64,000 nt of DNA from Caulobacter sp. S45 (lineage in GTDB: Bacteria; Pseudomonadota; Alphaproteobacteria; Caulobacterales; Caulobacteraceae). Positions 54,452 to 63,410 of the stretch are shown in pieces. The position numbers were made by a program, and so were the translations under genes. How positions within the stretch are numbered: position 1 is the first letter of the stretch; the number at the start of each line of letters is the position of its first letter. The notes under the pieces were generated by a model. The model was not told the DNA's origin. It did no database searches and was given only the letters and a program-made list of their open reading frames with translations. Location of the stretch: assembly GCF_009765965.1 (NCBI RefSeq), contig NZ_LMUL01000007.1, forward strand, positions 1 to 64,000, in the 5' to 3' direction.

Positions 54452-54528
54452 GCATACCTTCTGGAGGAGCGCCGGGTCGCGGGCGCCCTCTGCTCTTAGC
54501 AGTCGCGCCGAATCCCGCCGCCGGCAAT

Positions 54529-54695
54529 GTCCGGATTCGAGAAGCCGTAATCTCGTCTGAACGCCCCCAAAGCCGCCAGTGAGGCCGCCCCAACCGTCGG
54601 GCTCATAGCGATCTGGACGGCCGGAGTCTGGCAGAAATGGCCGGTCCATTGTGGGCGCTATCTCGCCGGCAGGCCATCTTCCAAGCTCGTACGGT
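54529..54695 (+). repeat. Dispersed repeat B, copy 5
   Basis: Blocks AGAAGCCGTAATCTCGTCTG, AAAGCCGCCAGTGAGGCCGC, AGAAATGGCCGGTCCATTGT and GGGCGCTATCTCGCCGGCAG match the family in the accessory strip at 6.5-10.4 kb. It lies between the GIY-YIG and LLM genes. Confidence 0.55.
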
Positions 54696-54701
54696 TAGTT
54701 G

Positions 54702-55718
54702 TCAACGCCAGCCGAGCGCCGGGGCGACGTGGGTTAGAATGGCCTCGATGACGTGGCTGTTATAGGCCACGCCGAGCTGGTTGGGCACGGTGAGGAGAAG
54801 CGTGTCCGCTTCCGCGATGGCCTCGTCGGCGTGAAGCTGCTCGACTAGGACGTCCGGCTCGGCGGCGTAGGAGCGTCCGAACACGGCGCGCATGTTGTCG
54901 ATGACGCCAATCTGATCGTTGCTGTCGCCGCGTCCGAAATAGGCGCGGTCGCGATCGTTCATAAGGGCGAAGATCGATCGCGAGACCGACACGCGCGGTT
55001 CGCGAGCATGACCGGCTTCCTTCCACGCCTGGCGGTAGATCCGGATCTGTTTGGCCTGCTGAACGTGGAAAGGTTCGCCGCTTTCGTCCGCCTTCAGGGT
55101 CGAGCTCTGAAGGTTTACGCCTCTCTGGGCAGCCCAGACGGCGGTGCTGTTCGATCCTGAGCCCCACCAGATACGCTCGCGCAGCCCCGGCGAATGCGGC
55201 TCCAGGCGCAAGAGTCCCGGCGGGTTGGGGAACATGGGGCGCGGATTGGGCTGGGCGAAGCCCTGGCCCTTGAGCAGCTCCAGGAAGACCTCGGCGTGGC
55301 GGCGGCCCATGTCGGCGTCGTTCTCGCCCTCGGCCGGGGCGTAGCCGAAGTGGCGCCATCCCTCGATCACCTGCTCGGGCGAGCCGCGGCTGATGCCGAG
55401 CTGCAGCCGCCCGCCGCCGATCAGATCGGCGGCGCCGGCGTCCTCGGCCATGTAGAAGGGGTTCTCGTAGCGCATGTCGATGACGCCGGTGCCGATCTCA
55501 ATGCGACGGGTCTTGGCGCCCACCGCGGCCAGCAGGGGGAAGGGCGAGCCGAGCTGCTGGGCGAAATGATGGACGCGGAAGTACGCTCCATCAGCCCCGA
55601 GCTCCTCGGCCGCCATGGCTAGGTCGATCGATTGCAGGAGCACGTCGCCGGCCGAGCGTGTCGCCGACTGCGGGGAGTTCGACCAGTGGCCGAAGGATAG
55701 GAAGCCGATCTTCTTCAT
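54702..55718 (-). CDS. LLM-class flavin-dependent oxidoreductase
   Basis: 338 residues, luciferase-like TIM barrel. Recognisable parts: MKKIGFLSFGHWSNSPQSAT, ELGADGAYFRVHHFAQQLGS, KTRRIEIGTGVIDMRYENPF, GGGRLQLGISRGSPEQVIEG and QLHADEAIAEADTLLLTVPN. These enzymes use FMNH2 to oxidise small organic compounds. The ATG at 55718 is the family start; 55769 is in frame but adds a non-homologous piece. It is divergent from the MaoC-type gene (158 nt between starts). Confidence 0.88.
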   Translation of the reverse strand: MKKIGFLSFGHWSNSPQSATRSAGDVLLQSIDLAMAAEELGADGAYFRVHHFAQQLGSPFPLLAAVGAKTRRIEIGTGVIDMRYENPFYMAEDAGAADLIGGGRLQLGISRGSPEQVIEGWRHFGYAPAEGENDADMGRRHAEVFLELLKGQGFAQPNPRPMFPNPPGLLRLEPHSPGLRERIWWGSGSNSTAVWAAQRGVNLQSSTLKADESGEPFHVQQAKQIRIYRQAWKEAGHAREPRVSVSRSIFALMNDRDRAYFGRGDSNDQIGVIDNMRAVFGRSYAAEPDVLVEQLHADEAIAEADTLLLTVPNQLGVAYNSHVIEAILTHVAPALGWR

Positions 55719-55875
55719 GGACGGCACATATGGGGCAACTTGGCGCGGGCGATAGAGCGCGTCGGGCAATGGTGCGTTTCCAGCATGAGCACACGGCCCT
55801 TGGTTGCATGAGGCGCCCTGCTGAGGCGCCTCGCTTTTTACTGGCCAACACGGTCTTCCGTTGGTACCGCCCCTT

Positions 55876-56322
55876 ATGATCGAACCTCACCCATCCGGCG
55901 GCTATATCTTGGAAGAGTTGGCCATCGGGATGGCCGCGGAAAAGCGCCTTACGGTGACTGAAGATCGGATCGAGCAATTCGCCGAGGCGTCCGACGACTT
56001 CAATCCCGTGCACATGGACGAAGCCTTTGCGTCCAAGACCGCGTATCGCGGCCGGATAGCGCATGGCTTGCTGTCAGCCTCGTTCGGATCTGCCGTCGTT
56101 GGCACGATTTTACCTGGGGCGGGTGCGATTTATCTCAGCCAAACCCTGGCCTTTCATAGGCCAGTGCGCGTCGGCGACATTGTCGTAACTCGCATGACCA
56201 TCACCGCGATTGACGAGTTGAGCGCGCGGGTCGTTCTACGCGGCGAAGCCTTTGTCGGTGACGAACTGGTCATGGATGGCGACGCCACGGTTCGAGTCCC
56301 GCGTCGACGACGCAAGATCTGA
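55876..56322 (+). CDS. MaoC-type (R)-specific enoyl-CoA hydratase
   Basis: 148 residues, single hot-dog fold. The hydratase 2 motif is intact: ASDDFNPVHMDEAFA with catalytic Asp and His, and GRIAHGLLSASFGS. It would hydrate trans-2-enoyl-CoA to (R)-3-hydroxyacyl-CoA, as PhaJ does for polyhydroxyalkanoate supply, or act in side pathways. ATG 55876 is preferred over 55861. The C-terminus ends in a basic run (RVPRRRRKI). The IS6-type element starts 110 nt downstream. Confidence 0.88.
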   Translation: MIEPHPSGGYILEELAIGMAAEKRLTVTEDRIEQFAEASDDFNPVHMDEAFASKTAYRGRIAHGLLSASFGSAVVGTILPGAGAIYLSQTLAFHRPVRVGDIVVTRMTITAIDELSARVVLRGEAFVGDELVMDGDATVRVPRRRRKI

Positions 56323-56432
56323 CGGACAACGCGGGGAGCCAGAAGGGCGCTGCAACCGATTCGCGCCACCTTTGCCGACGTTTAGGGACGGCTGCTACGG
56401 AGCTGTGTTCGTGGGTCTGCATGACTCCGAGA

Positions 56433-57270
56433 GGCTCTGTCAGCTTAAATGTACCTTGCGGTGACCGCGGTCGGGGGTAGGGAAGGGTATGCCCCGCCGG
56501 AAGCCTCCGCCCAACCCGTTTCGCTGGTTCGACTCATCGCCTGAGGTGATCCGGCTGGTGGTGATGCTTTACGTCAAATACCCGTTGTCGCTGAGGAACG
56601 TGGAAGACCTGCTACACGAGCGGGGTATCGATATCTGCCACGAGACGGTGAGGCTGTGGTGGACCCGTTTCGGTCCGATGTTCGCCAACGAGATCCGCAA
56701 AAAGCGGGTCGAGGCGATGCGCCAGCATACCCACTGGCGGTGGCATTTGGACGAGGTCTACGTCCGCATCAACGGCGAGATGCGCTATCTCTGGCGAGCG
56801 GTGGACCACGAGGGCGAGGTGCTGGAATCCTTTGTCACTAAGGAACGGGACAAGGCCGCTGCCCTGAAGTTCATCAAGAAGGCCATGAAGCGTCATGGCC
56901 GACCCAAGGCCATCGTCACCGACGGCCTACGCTCCTACGGCGCCGCCCTGAAGGAGATCGGCGGGACCGAGCGCCAGGAGGTTGGCCGTTGGGCCAACAA
57001 CCGGGCTGAGAACTCACACCAGCCGTTCCGACGACGAGAGCGAGCCATGCTGAGGTTTCGGAGGATGAAAACACTTCAGACCTTCGCCTCGGTGCACGGG
57101 ACCGTGCACAATCATTTTAGCCAGGAGCGCCACCTCGTCAGCCGCACAACCTACAAAGACCGACGCTCAGCCGCCCTGGCCGAGTGGCGGCAGGTTGTTG
57201 GGTAGAGCTCGCTCGGGTTTGGGGGAGCTACGTCCAAGCGGAGACGAGTTCGCCTTGGACTGACAGCACC
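56433..57270 (+). mobile_element. Intact IS6-type insertion sequence (838 bp)
   Basis: Bounded by GGCTCTGTCAG (56433-56443) and the complement of GGTGCTGTCAG (57260-57270), imperfect 11-bp inverted repeats. It holds one full-length transposase. The 8 bases on each side (CTCCGAGA and CGCTTTTG) are not alike, so no target duplication is visible, which fits either recombination between copies or age. It is the parent form of the remnants at 1, 15066, 16967, 44201 and 63139-63281. Confidence 0.85.
56489..57205 (+). CDS. IS6-family transposase
   Basis: 238 residues. N-terminal zinc-ribbon-free start RKPPPNPFRWFDSSPEVIRL, a helix-turn-helix region (LSLRNVEDLLHERGIDICHE), then a DDE catalytic domain: Asp88 in WHLDEVYVRING, Asp145 in AIVTDGLRSYGAA and Glu174 in NNRAENSHQPFRRRE. 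The C-terminus is LVSRTTYKDRRSAALAEW, shared with the truncated copies. Replicative transposition would create cointegrates. No frameshift, so it is probably active. Confidence 0.92.
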   Translation: MPRRKPPPNPFRWFDSSPEVIRLVVMLYVKYPLSLRNVEDLLHERGIDICHETVRLWWTRFGPMFANEIRKKRVEAMRQHTHWRWHLDEVYVRINGEMRYLWRAVDHEGEVLESFVTKERDKAAALKFIKKAMKRHGRPKAIVTDGLRSYGAALKEIGGTERQEVGRWANNRAENSHQPFRRRERAMLRFRRMKTLQTFASVHGTVHNHFSQERHLVSRTTYKDRRSAALAEWRQVVG

Positions 57271-57468
57271 CGCTTTTGAGATCGAGCGTATTAACGTCTC
57301 GCGCCGACCGAGCCCCGCACGGCCCTAAAGCCGGCGACACAGCGGGCGGCGCGAAAACAAAAGCTACCACGCTTTCGGCGGAAATCCCAGCATTTACAAC
57401 CATAGACGAAGAAAAACTGAAATCATCGTGGGTCGTTGTAAATATCTATAGGCAATACCGAACATATT

Positions 57469-59706
57469 TTATTGGTAATGCAATGACGCGCGTACACCAA
57501 AGGTGCGCGGAGGGGATAGTATCGCAGTGTTGATGGCGCCATGGACCGTGTATTGTTGGATCGTGGAGTTGGCTACGTTGTTGACAAACAAGCCAATTTT
57601 CCATTTTCCTTGAGGCTCATTATAGGTAAGCGATAAATCTCCGGTGAAATAACTGGGCTGCAGATCGCTGGCCGGCACCAATTGGACTGCCGTAAACGAG
57701 GCTGTTTGATAGTGGCCTGTTCCGTTGAATTCGACTGAACCGCCGTTTCCGAGATTGAATGTCTGAATGAGAGTGGGGCTCACAACCCAGGTTGGCGAAT
57801 TCGGTGGCGTCAATCCCGCACAATTGATTTGATGACCGCCCGGAACAGTCGCGGTCTGACAAAGTGTGCCTGGGGTGGGAGCGCCGGCTTGGACGTATTC
57901 AAATTGCTGGAATCTCGCATGAAGGTACTGAACGTCCACGCCCAATTGCGTGGTCGGAGTAAGGCGGTATTTAGTGTCCAGTTCTGCGCCGTGCTCTTTG
58001 GTCGACCCCGCGTTCACAGTGGCAAAGATTTGATTATTTTTGCTATCGAACGTCGAATACGACAGCTGTTGATTTGAATAATCCCACCCGAACACCTCAA
58101 AATTGAGCTGGAGCTTATTATCGAAAAATCTGTTCTTCGTGCCTAGAGTGTAAGCAATCACGTCTTCCGGCTGGAAGGCGCCGTTGTCGGCCGTAAAATA
58201 GAACCCGCCGGACCGGAAACTGGTCGCGACCGTGCCGTACACCATGGAGCTCGGCGTGATATCGTATTGACCGCCGACGCGCCAAGTCAACTTATCAGCC
58301 GTGGCGCTATCATTATCTCTGATGATGGGCGGGCTGGCGATAAACGGGTTATACAAGGTACCGTTCAGAGTTTTGGTCTCATCCGTATACCGTATTCCGC
58401 CCAGTATCGTGAACTGACTCGTGGGATGCAAATTGATGTCGGTAAAGACGGCTTTGGAATCGGTTCCGCTAGAATAATTTTGCTGATTACCCAATCCATT
58501 GCGATTGTCGATTTGCTCATTCGCATCGGCAATATCATGTAAATAGTAAACACCGACGATGTATCGCAGAAATCCGGTGTCTTTCGAGGCAAAGCGGGCT
58601 TCGACGCTCTCCTGATTGTTGGTTTCGTCGTCCTTTTCGGAGGAGCCGTAGGGGGTGTTGAAAAAGATGTGATCGTTTCGATAAGCCGGCAGAACGGTGA
58701 AGGTCCCGTAGTCTGTCGTCCAATTGATCTCAGCTTTCAAGCCGCCGTACCTGTTATCCTGGAAGGCATAGCCAGTCGGAAAGGGTTCAAGACCCTTGCT
58801 CGTCAGAAGGGCTGCGGCGCGGGGATCCTCGAGGGAGATTCTTTGACTTGGCGAATAGCCGGTTCCATTGACCAAGGCGAACCCTGAGCCCTGACCGCCC
58901 TGTTTGACCATGTCCCCGCTGAGCAAAATGGAAAGCGTGCTGGTAGGGCGGTACAGAGCTTCGATGCGACCCGACTGAGTATCGTCGTCCCCCAAGCCTT
59001 CGGTCTCGTAACCTGAATGGGATGTCGTCTGAAATGCGGCCCGTACGGCCAAGTCGTCATTGATCGGCAAGTTTACGGCGGCGTTGGCCGTCACAGCGTT
59101 GTAATTGCCGTATGACACGCCGGCGTCGGCGGAAAATACCTGATTTGGTTTTTGCGGAATGAAGTTGATCGCGCCGGCCGTTGCATTTCGACCGTACAGG
59201 GTGCCTTGCGGACCTTCCAGAACTTCCACGCGCGCCAGGTCGAAGAACTGACCGTTGACGCCATATTGGCGGGCTATCGGGACACCGTCGATCGAAAGCG
59301 ACACGGCGCTGTCGCTCAAAGAGTTGGTTGCGAAAGAACCGGCGCCGCGGACGAAGAATACGGGATATGGCCCCGCCGCTTGGCCGATCTGAACAGAAGG
59401 CACCACCTGCGTGAGCCCCGTGACATCGGTCACGTTGTGCGCCGCAAGGGCACTACCGGTGACTGTGTCGATGGCGATCGGCGCTTTCTGTACGTTCTCG
59501 GAGCGGCGTTGGGCCGTTACGACGATTTCTTGCAGGCCGACGGACGGCCCGGCGGCGGCCGGAACATTGGCGCTAGGCGCATTTGCGCTGGCTCCCGATG
59601 CAGGCGCGCCAAATCTAGCCGGGGTATCTTGAGTTGTTTGAGCGCAAGCTATGGATGCCCATGCGGTCAGGAGCAACGCAGAGGTGCCAAATAGATAGTT
59701 TTTCAT
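57469..59706 (-). CDS. TonB-dependent receptor without STN domain
   Basis: 745 residues. Signal peptide (NYLFGTSALLLTAWASIACA), a low-complexity alanine/serine/proline linker (residues 25-55), TonB box VGLQEIVVTAQRR, plug (PIAIDTVTGSALAAHNVTDV; VEVLEGPQGTLYGRNATAGA) and a barrel with many Asn/Tyr/Thr codons ending VRASLHYQ. It belongs to the large sphingomonad/Caulobacterales group of receptors for plant or aromatic compounds. The gene is less GC-rich than its neighbours and its stop lies about 200 nt from the intact IS6 element, suggesting recent arrival. No sigma/FecR pair adjoins it. Substrate unknown. Confidence 0.92.
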   Translation of the reverse strand: MKNYLFGTSALLLTAWASIACAQTTQDTPARFGAPASGASANAPSANVPAAAGPSVGLQEIVVTAQRRSENVQKAPIAIDTVTGSALAAHNVTDVTGLTQVVPSVQIGQAAGPYPVFFVRGAGSFATNSLSDSAVSLSIDGVPIARQYGVNGQFFDLARVEVLEGPQGTLYGRNATAGAINFIPQKPNQVFSADAGVSYGNYNAVTANAAVNLPINDDLAVRAAFQTTSHSGYETEGLGDDDTQSGRIEALYRPTSTLSILLSGDMVKQGGQGSGFALVNGTGYSPSQRISLEDPRAAALLTSKGLEPFPTGYAFQDNRYGGLKAEINWTTDYGTFTVLPAYRNDHIFFNTPYGSSEKDDETNNQESVEARFASKDTGFLRYIVGVYYLHDIADANEQIDNRNGLGNQQNYSSGTDSKAVFTDINLHPTSQFTILGGIRYTDETKTLNGTLYNPFIASPPIIRDNDSATADKLTWRVGGQYDITPSSMVYGTVATSFRSGGFYFTADNGAFQPEDVIAYTLGTKNRFFDNKLQLNFEVFGWDYSNQQLSYSTFDSKNNQIFATVNAGSTKEHGAELDTKYRLTPTTQLGVDVQYLHARFQQFEYVQAGAPTPGTLCQTATVPGGHQINCAGLTPPNSPTWVVSPTLIQTFNLGNGGSVEFNGTGHYQTASFTAVQLVPASDLQPSYFTGDLSLTYNEPQGKWKIGLFVNNVANSTIQQYTVHGAINTAILSPPRTFGVRASLHYQ

Positions 59707-60409
59707 GGATTTCGAAAATTCCCCCTATTGAGGCTAATACCTCGGACGCGTGCTTTCGCACGTCTACGTCAATGAATGGGAGACGAGGGGGCTGATAGTC
59801 AAACGACTAAGGGGCCGGCTTGGATGAGCCTTTGTCATGCAGGGCGCGATGCGCGCCGTGTCTGCGAGGCCGCAAATAGCTGCGCAAAAGTTTGAGCGTC
59901 GCTTGACGTGGTGGTGTGGAGAAGCCGGCGTGGGTGGTGAGGAAGCATTGGGCTGAGAACCGGGCCCTTGAATTCAGGATCGCTCTGCCGGCGTACGCCC
60001 GGAGACGTTTGAGCTTTGGTCACTCAAGCCTCGCGTCAAAATCGATTGACCGCTTGACCGCTCGCCTTGATCTTCTTCTCAATAACGAAAACACTGCCGG
60101 CGCCGACATATAGCGGGACGCTCAGCACGTTGCCTTAGGGGGATGAGCTTGCAACTAAAGCTTCTGCGGTGAGCCGCGTCTTGTCCGGGCGCCAGCGCCG
60201 CGGTGGTATCCGCCTTCGCCCAGATAGCGGCGCCTTCGGCTGCATCATCTGCGGCCGCCCAGCCTGGAGCTCCGGCTTCGGGTCCGGCGGCGCGGACCTC
60301 AGCCAAGATTTCGCTGCGATGACCTATAGGGAGGGGGCTCAATACAATATTATGCCCACGGCGCGCGAGTGAAGGCCTACTTCCGAAATCTCTGCTGAAG
60401 GAACCACGC
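59707..60409. other. Gap without a supported gene
   Basis: 700 bases. Around 60176-60335 the plus strand reads as an alanine/serine/proline-rich peptide (AAVVSAFAQIAAPSAASSAA) without a start, resembling the signal-peptide/linker part of a TonB receptor and possibly a remnant. The 59707-59760 part is the likely promoter of the receptor gene. Nothing else recognised. Confidence 0.4.
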
Positions 60410-61078
60410 GTGAGGATAAGAGCTGGATGTTTGGCGGTTTTGGCGCTCATGCTGGCGCACGGCTCGGCCGGCGCTCATCCTCACGCAAATGGCTCGACCG
60501 TCTTCGTCTTCCAGCCGCCGGGCAAGAAGCGCGCCGCATGTCCGCGGGCTCTGAGCCAGGAGGCTCTGGAGCTTCACCAGGAGATCAGCCCACACCCCGA
60601 GCTGCCGAGCGAACTTGAGATCTGTGTCTTCCGGCAGGCTGCGCCCGAGGTATCGGCTCCGAGCGCCGTGGTCGCCGCCTACCAGGAGATTGGGCCAAAG
60701 GTGACGGCTAACGGAGCGACGTCGGAAGGCGGCGCCACGGAATACGTGCTGGTGGTCCTGTCAGATCCTGTCGCCGGCCACGACGCTGAGTACAACGCGT
60801 GGTATGATCACCAGCACGTGCACGACGTTTTGTCCGAGCCCGGTTTCCAATCCGCCCAGCGCTACCGGCTGACGGCGCAACCCTCCGGACCGTCTCCGCG
60901 TCTCCCGCACTATGCCGTCGTATTTCGCCTGAAGACTTCGAACTTCGACCAGACGTTGGCGGAGGTGAAGCGGAGACTGGTGAACAAAATCACGCGTCCT
61001 AGTCCCTACTTCGACATGAAGGGCAGCATCACCCGTTATTATCGCGGCGAGCCGATCGCGGCGCCGGACAGCCGGTGA
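60410..61078 (+). CDS. Exported protein with EthD/DUF4286-like domain
   Basis: 222 residues: signal peptide (RAGCLAVLALMLAHGSAGAH), an N-terminal region of unknown fold (STVFVFQPPGKKRAACPRAL), and a C-terminal dimeric alpha/beta-barrel domain with YVLVVLSDPVAGHDAEYNAW, YDHQHVHDVLSEPGFQSAQR and YAVVFRLKTSNFDQTLAEV. The WYDxxHVxDxLxxPGF signature is that of small EthD/DUF4286 proteins found next to aromatic-degradation genes; its export is unusual. GTG start with AAGGA upstream. It is followed by an MFS pseudogene and an FAD oxidoreductase in the same direction. Confidence 0.75.
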   Translation: MRIRAGCLAVLALMLAHGSAGAHPHANGSTVFVFQPPGKKRAACPRALSQEALELHQEISPHPELPSELEICVFRQAAPEVSAPSAVVAAYQEIGPKVTANGATSEGGATEYVLVVLSDPVAGHDAEYNAWYDHQHVHDVLSEPGFQSAQRYRLTAQPSGPSPRLPHYAVVFRLKTSNFDQTLAEVKRRLVNKITRPSPYFDMKGSITRYYRGEPIAAPDSR

Positions 61079-61133
61079 AATCCACCGGCGACTGCATAAC
61101 CCCTCGCGCGCAGGTTCTTCGGGTCGCGGCTCG

Positions 61134-61569
61134 GTGTTGCTGATGCAGATGCTGAACGCCACGGTTATCGCCAACGGCTTGCCGACGATCGCCCGGTCGT
61201 TTGGCCGGAGCCCGCTTACTCTCAATCTTGCGATCGCCGTTTATCTTCTGGCGGGGGCGGTGTTCCTGCCTATCAGCGGTTGGATCGCAGATCGTTACGG
61301 TGCGCGCAGGCCCAGCGGATGTGAGCCAGGCCAGCACGATCAGCGGCATGGTGCTGTCTCCAGCCCAAAGCCTGGGCGTCGCGTCGTTCGCCGCCCTTGT
61401 GCACGCCCTGTCGACAGGCCGAGGCATCTCGCTGGACGCGCTGCATATAACGTTTCTCGTAATGGGGGCTGGATCGCTGCTGGCGGTCCCCTTTTTCGTT
61501 CTGTCGCCCGCCGACGCGGGCGCAGAGATGAGCGGACGCGCGGGGCTCCACGCCGGCGTCCCAGGATGA
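61134..61569 (+). pseudogene. MFS transporter remnant, internally deleted
   Basis: The first frame gives the N-terminus of a DHA2/EmrB-like MFS protein (LNATVIANGLPTIARSFGRS, then AVFLPISGWIADRYGAR up to about 61303). It then jumps to the C-terminal part in another frame (SQASTISGMVLSPAQSLGVA, LVMGAGSLLAVPFFVLSPAD) ending at 61569. About three hundred codons are missing and the join is out of frame. Not functional. Confidence 0.8.
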
Positions 61570-61579
61570 CGGAGGTTGC

Positions 61580-62683
61580 ATGGATTCGATCGAGTGTGTG
61601 GTGATCGGCGCCGGAGTGGTGGGACTGGCGATCGCGCGGGCCTTGGCGATGCAGGGCCGTGAGGTGCTGCTGGCCGAGCGTGAAGACGCCATTGGCATGC
61701 ACACCAGCTCTCGCAACAGCGAGGTCATCCACGCCGGCCTCTACTACCCCCGGGGCTCGCTGAAGGCGCGGCTCTGCGTGGCCGGCCGCGACCAACTCTA
61801 CGCCTTCTGCGAGAGTCACCATGTCGATCATCAGCGCTGTGGCAAGCTGATCGTGGCCACCGCCGAGGCCCAGCTCTCCGAGCTCGACGCGATCCAGGCC
61901 AGTTCTGAAGCCAATGGCGTGACCGACCTGCGCCGGTTGTCCACGGCGGAGGCGCTGGCGATGGAGCCGAACTTGAATTGCGTCGGGGCTCTGCTTTCGC
62001 CGTCCACGGGAATTGTCGACTCCCACGGCTACATGTTGGCGCTGCAAGGCGACGCAGAGGCCTGCGGCGCCATGATCGCATTCGGTTCGAAGGTGACGAA
62101 GATCGCGCCCCGAGACAACGGCTTGGCGCTGAGCTTCGCAGGCGACACCCAACCCCAACTTTTCGCCCGCTACGTGATTAATGCCGGCGGGTTGTTTGCG
62201 AGCGAGGTGGCCGACGCCGTGGAGGGGCTCACACTCCAGTTCCGCCCACGCACGCGCTATGCCAAGGGCTCCTACTTTGTACTGAGCGGCAAGAGCCCGT
62301 TCAGCCGATTGGTTTACCCGGTGCCCGAGCCTGGCGGCCTCGGTGTGCATCTCACGCTCGACTTGGGAGGGCAGGCACGCTTCGGCCCCGACGTCGCCTG
62401 GGTCGATGAGTTGGACTACGAGGTGGACCCGGCTCGCGCCGAGCGTTTCTACGCGGCGGTAAGAGCCTACTGGCCGCCACTGAAAGATGCGGCGCTCACC
62501 CCTGGCTACGCCGGCATTCGCCCCAAGCTATCCGGTCCCGGCGAACCGGCTAAGGACTTCCGCATCGATGGTCCGGATGTGCACGGCGTCCCTGGCCTGA
62601 TTAATTTGTTCGGCATCGAGTCTCCTGGTCTGACCTCTTCTCTTGCGTTGGGCCACGCTGTCTCGAAAATGGTAATCATGTAG
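61580..62683 (+). CDS. FAD-dependent oxidoreductase (LhgO/DAO family)
   Basis: 367 residues. Dinucleotide-binding start [20 protein letters not shown] with acidic residue in [30 protein letters not shown] is the FAD-contact motif of L-2-hydroxyglutarate oxidase-like proteins; later [20 protein letters not shown] and [20 protein letters not shown] close the FAD domain. It would oxidise a 2-hydroxy or amino acid at the membrane or in the cytosol. ATG 61580 begins 10 nt after the MFS remnant. Downstream is an AT-rich gap. Confidence 0.88.
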   Translation: MDSIECVVIGAGVVGLAIARALAMQGREVLLAEREDAIGMHTSSRNSEVIHAGLYYPRGSLKARLCVAGRDQLYAFCESHHVDHQRCGKLIVATAEAQLSELDAIQASSEANGVTDLRRLSTAEALAMEPNLNCVGALLSPSTGIVDSHGYMLALQGDAEACGAMIAFGSKVTKIAPRDNGLALSFAGDTQPQLFARYVINAGGLFASEVADAVEGLTLQFRPRTRYAKGSYFVLSGKSPFSRLVYPVPEPGGLGVHLTLDLGGQARFGPDVAWVDELDYEVDPARAERFYAAVRAYWPPLKDAALTPGYAGIRPKLSGPGEPAKDFRIDGPDVHGVPGLINLFGIESPGLTSSLALGHAVSKMVIM

Positions 62684-62836
62684 GTTTCTGAGCGGTTTTA
62701 TCAGAGTAATTTACGTGAGGCGAAATATTATTTAATGAATTTTTGTGGACAAAAATCCATTTTCAGATGTCAGTAAACTGACGTTATTCTAAATTGCGAT
62801 GATGATGTTCGTAATCATCGGTTGTAGTTGCGCAAT
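62684..62836. other. AT-rich intergenic stretch with two hairpins
   Basis: Markedly AT-rich compared with the rest of the window. GTCAGT/ACTGAC (62769-62782) and GATGAT/ATCATC (62801-62819) are two short inverted repeats 18 nt apart, which could be protein-binding sites or weak terminators. Confidence 0.4.
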
Positions 62837-63070
62837 ATGGGGGAATTTTGGCGAAATAAGGAGTCGACGTCTTCCGCAGGGCAGCGCATACTTGACGAAT
62901 TCGTAGCAGAAGATTTCGTTGATATGTTGGACGGATCTAATGTTGAAAACGCATTGGGCCGCTTGATTTCATTGAGTCTGCAGCCACCGCGCGATATTTC
63001 CAATGCTATTGTCTTGGCTTTGGCCGTGCAAAGAATGCCGTGGCCACCCAATCGCGGTTCAGCGGCCTGA
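62837..63070 (+). CDS. Small hypothetical protein (77 aa)
   Basis: ATG 62837 gives MGEFWRNKESTSSAGQRILD followed by acidic helical sequence (EFVAEDFVDMLDGSNVENAL) and LISLSLQPPRDISNAIVLAL, ending in a basic proline tail that may be foreign. Codon use is AT-rich, like the preceding gap. No family recognised. It may be the 5' part of a truncated gene, since IS ends start about 70 nt downstream. Confidence 0.4.
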   Translation: MGEFWRNKESTSSAGQRILDEFVAEDFVDMLDGSNVENALGRLISLSLQPPRDISNAIVLALAVQRMPWPPNRGSAA

Positions 63071-63138
63071 AAAAATACGCACCATTTGGCACAATCGCTG
63101 TCGGCGTGTTCGCGACCTCCGTGCTGAAGCCAGTGGAG

Positions 63139-63406
63139 GGCTTTGTCAGACTAACCGCTTGGTAGGGAGGGCGGTTGGACGGCGGGGCTCTGTCAGGCGA
63201 AATGTACCTTGCGGTAAGGAGGGGTAGGTTAGGGAGAGACATGACTCGCAAGAAGAGCCCGCCCAACCCGTTTCGCTGGCAGTGTCGGGGCAAATTCACA
63301 CATGGTGATTTAGAGGGCTCGCCTCGCCGTCCACCCTCGCCAACGCCTTACGCCTCTTCAGCTTGGTTGGACAATGCCACTGCCAGCACCCGTCTGACAG
63401 CACCCT
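63139..63406 (+). mobile_element. Nested IS6-type and element D ends
   Basis: Two left inverted repeats lie in tandem: GGCTTTGTCAG (63139-63149) and GGCTCTGTCAG (63186-63196). The second is followed by the first 13 codons of the transposase (ATG 63241, MTRKKSPPNPFRW), cut at 63278 by GGCAGTGTCGGGGCAAATTC then ACACATGGTGA, the element D terminus. The tail CCTCGCCAACGCCTTA (near 63337-63352) is shared with the copy at 44312. A right-end core CTGACAGCACC at 63395-63405 closes the patch just before the FecR stop. Confidence 0.75.
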
Positions 63407-63410
63407 CCTG

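Noticed and set aside
56425-57278. 8-bp target duplication around the intact IS6-type element
   Set aside because: The flanking octamers CTCCGAGA and CGCTTTTG do not match.
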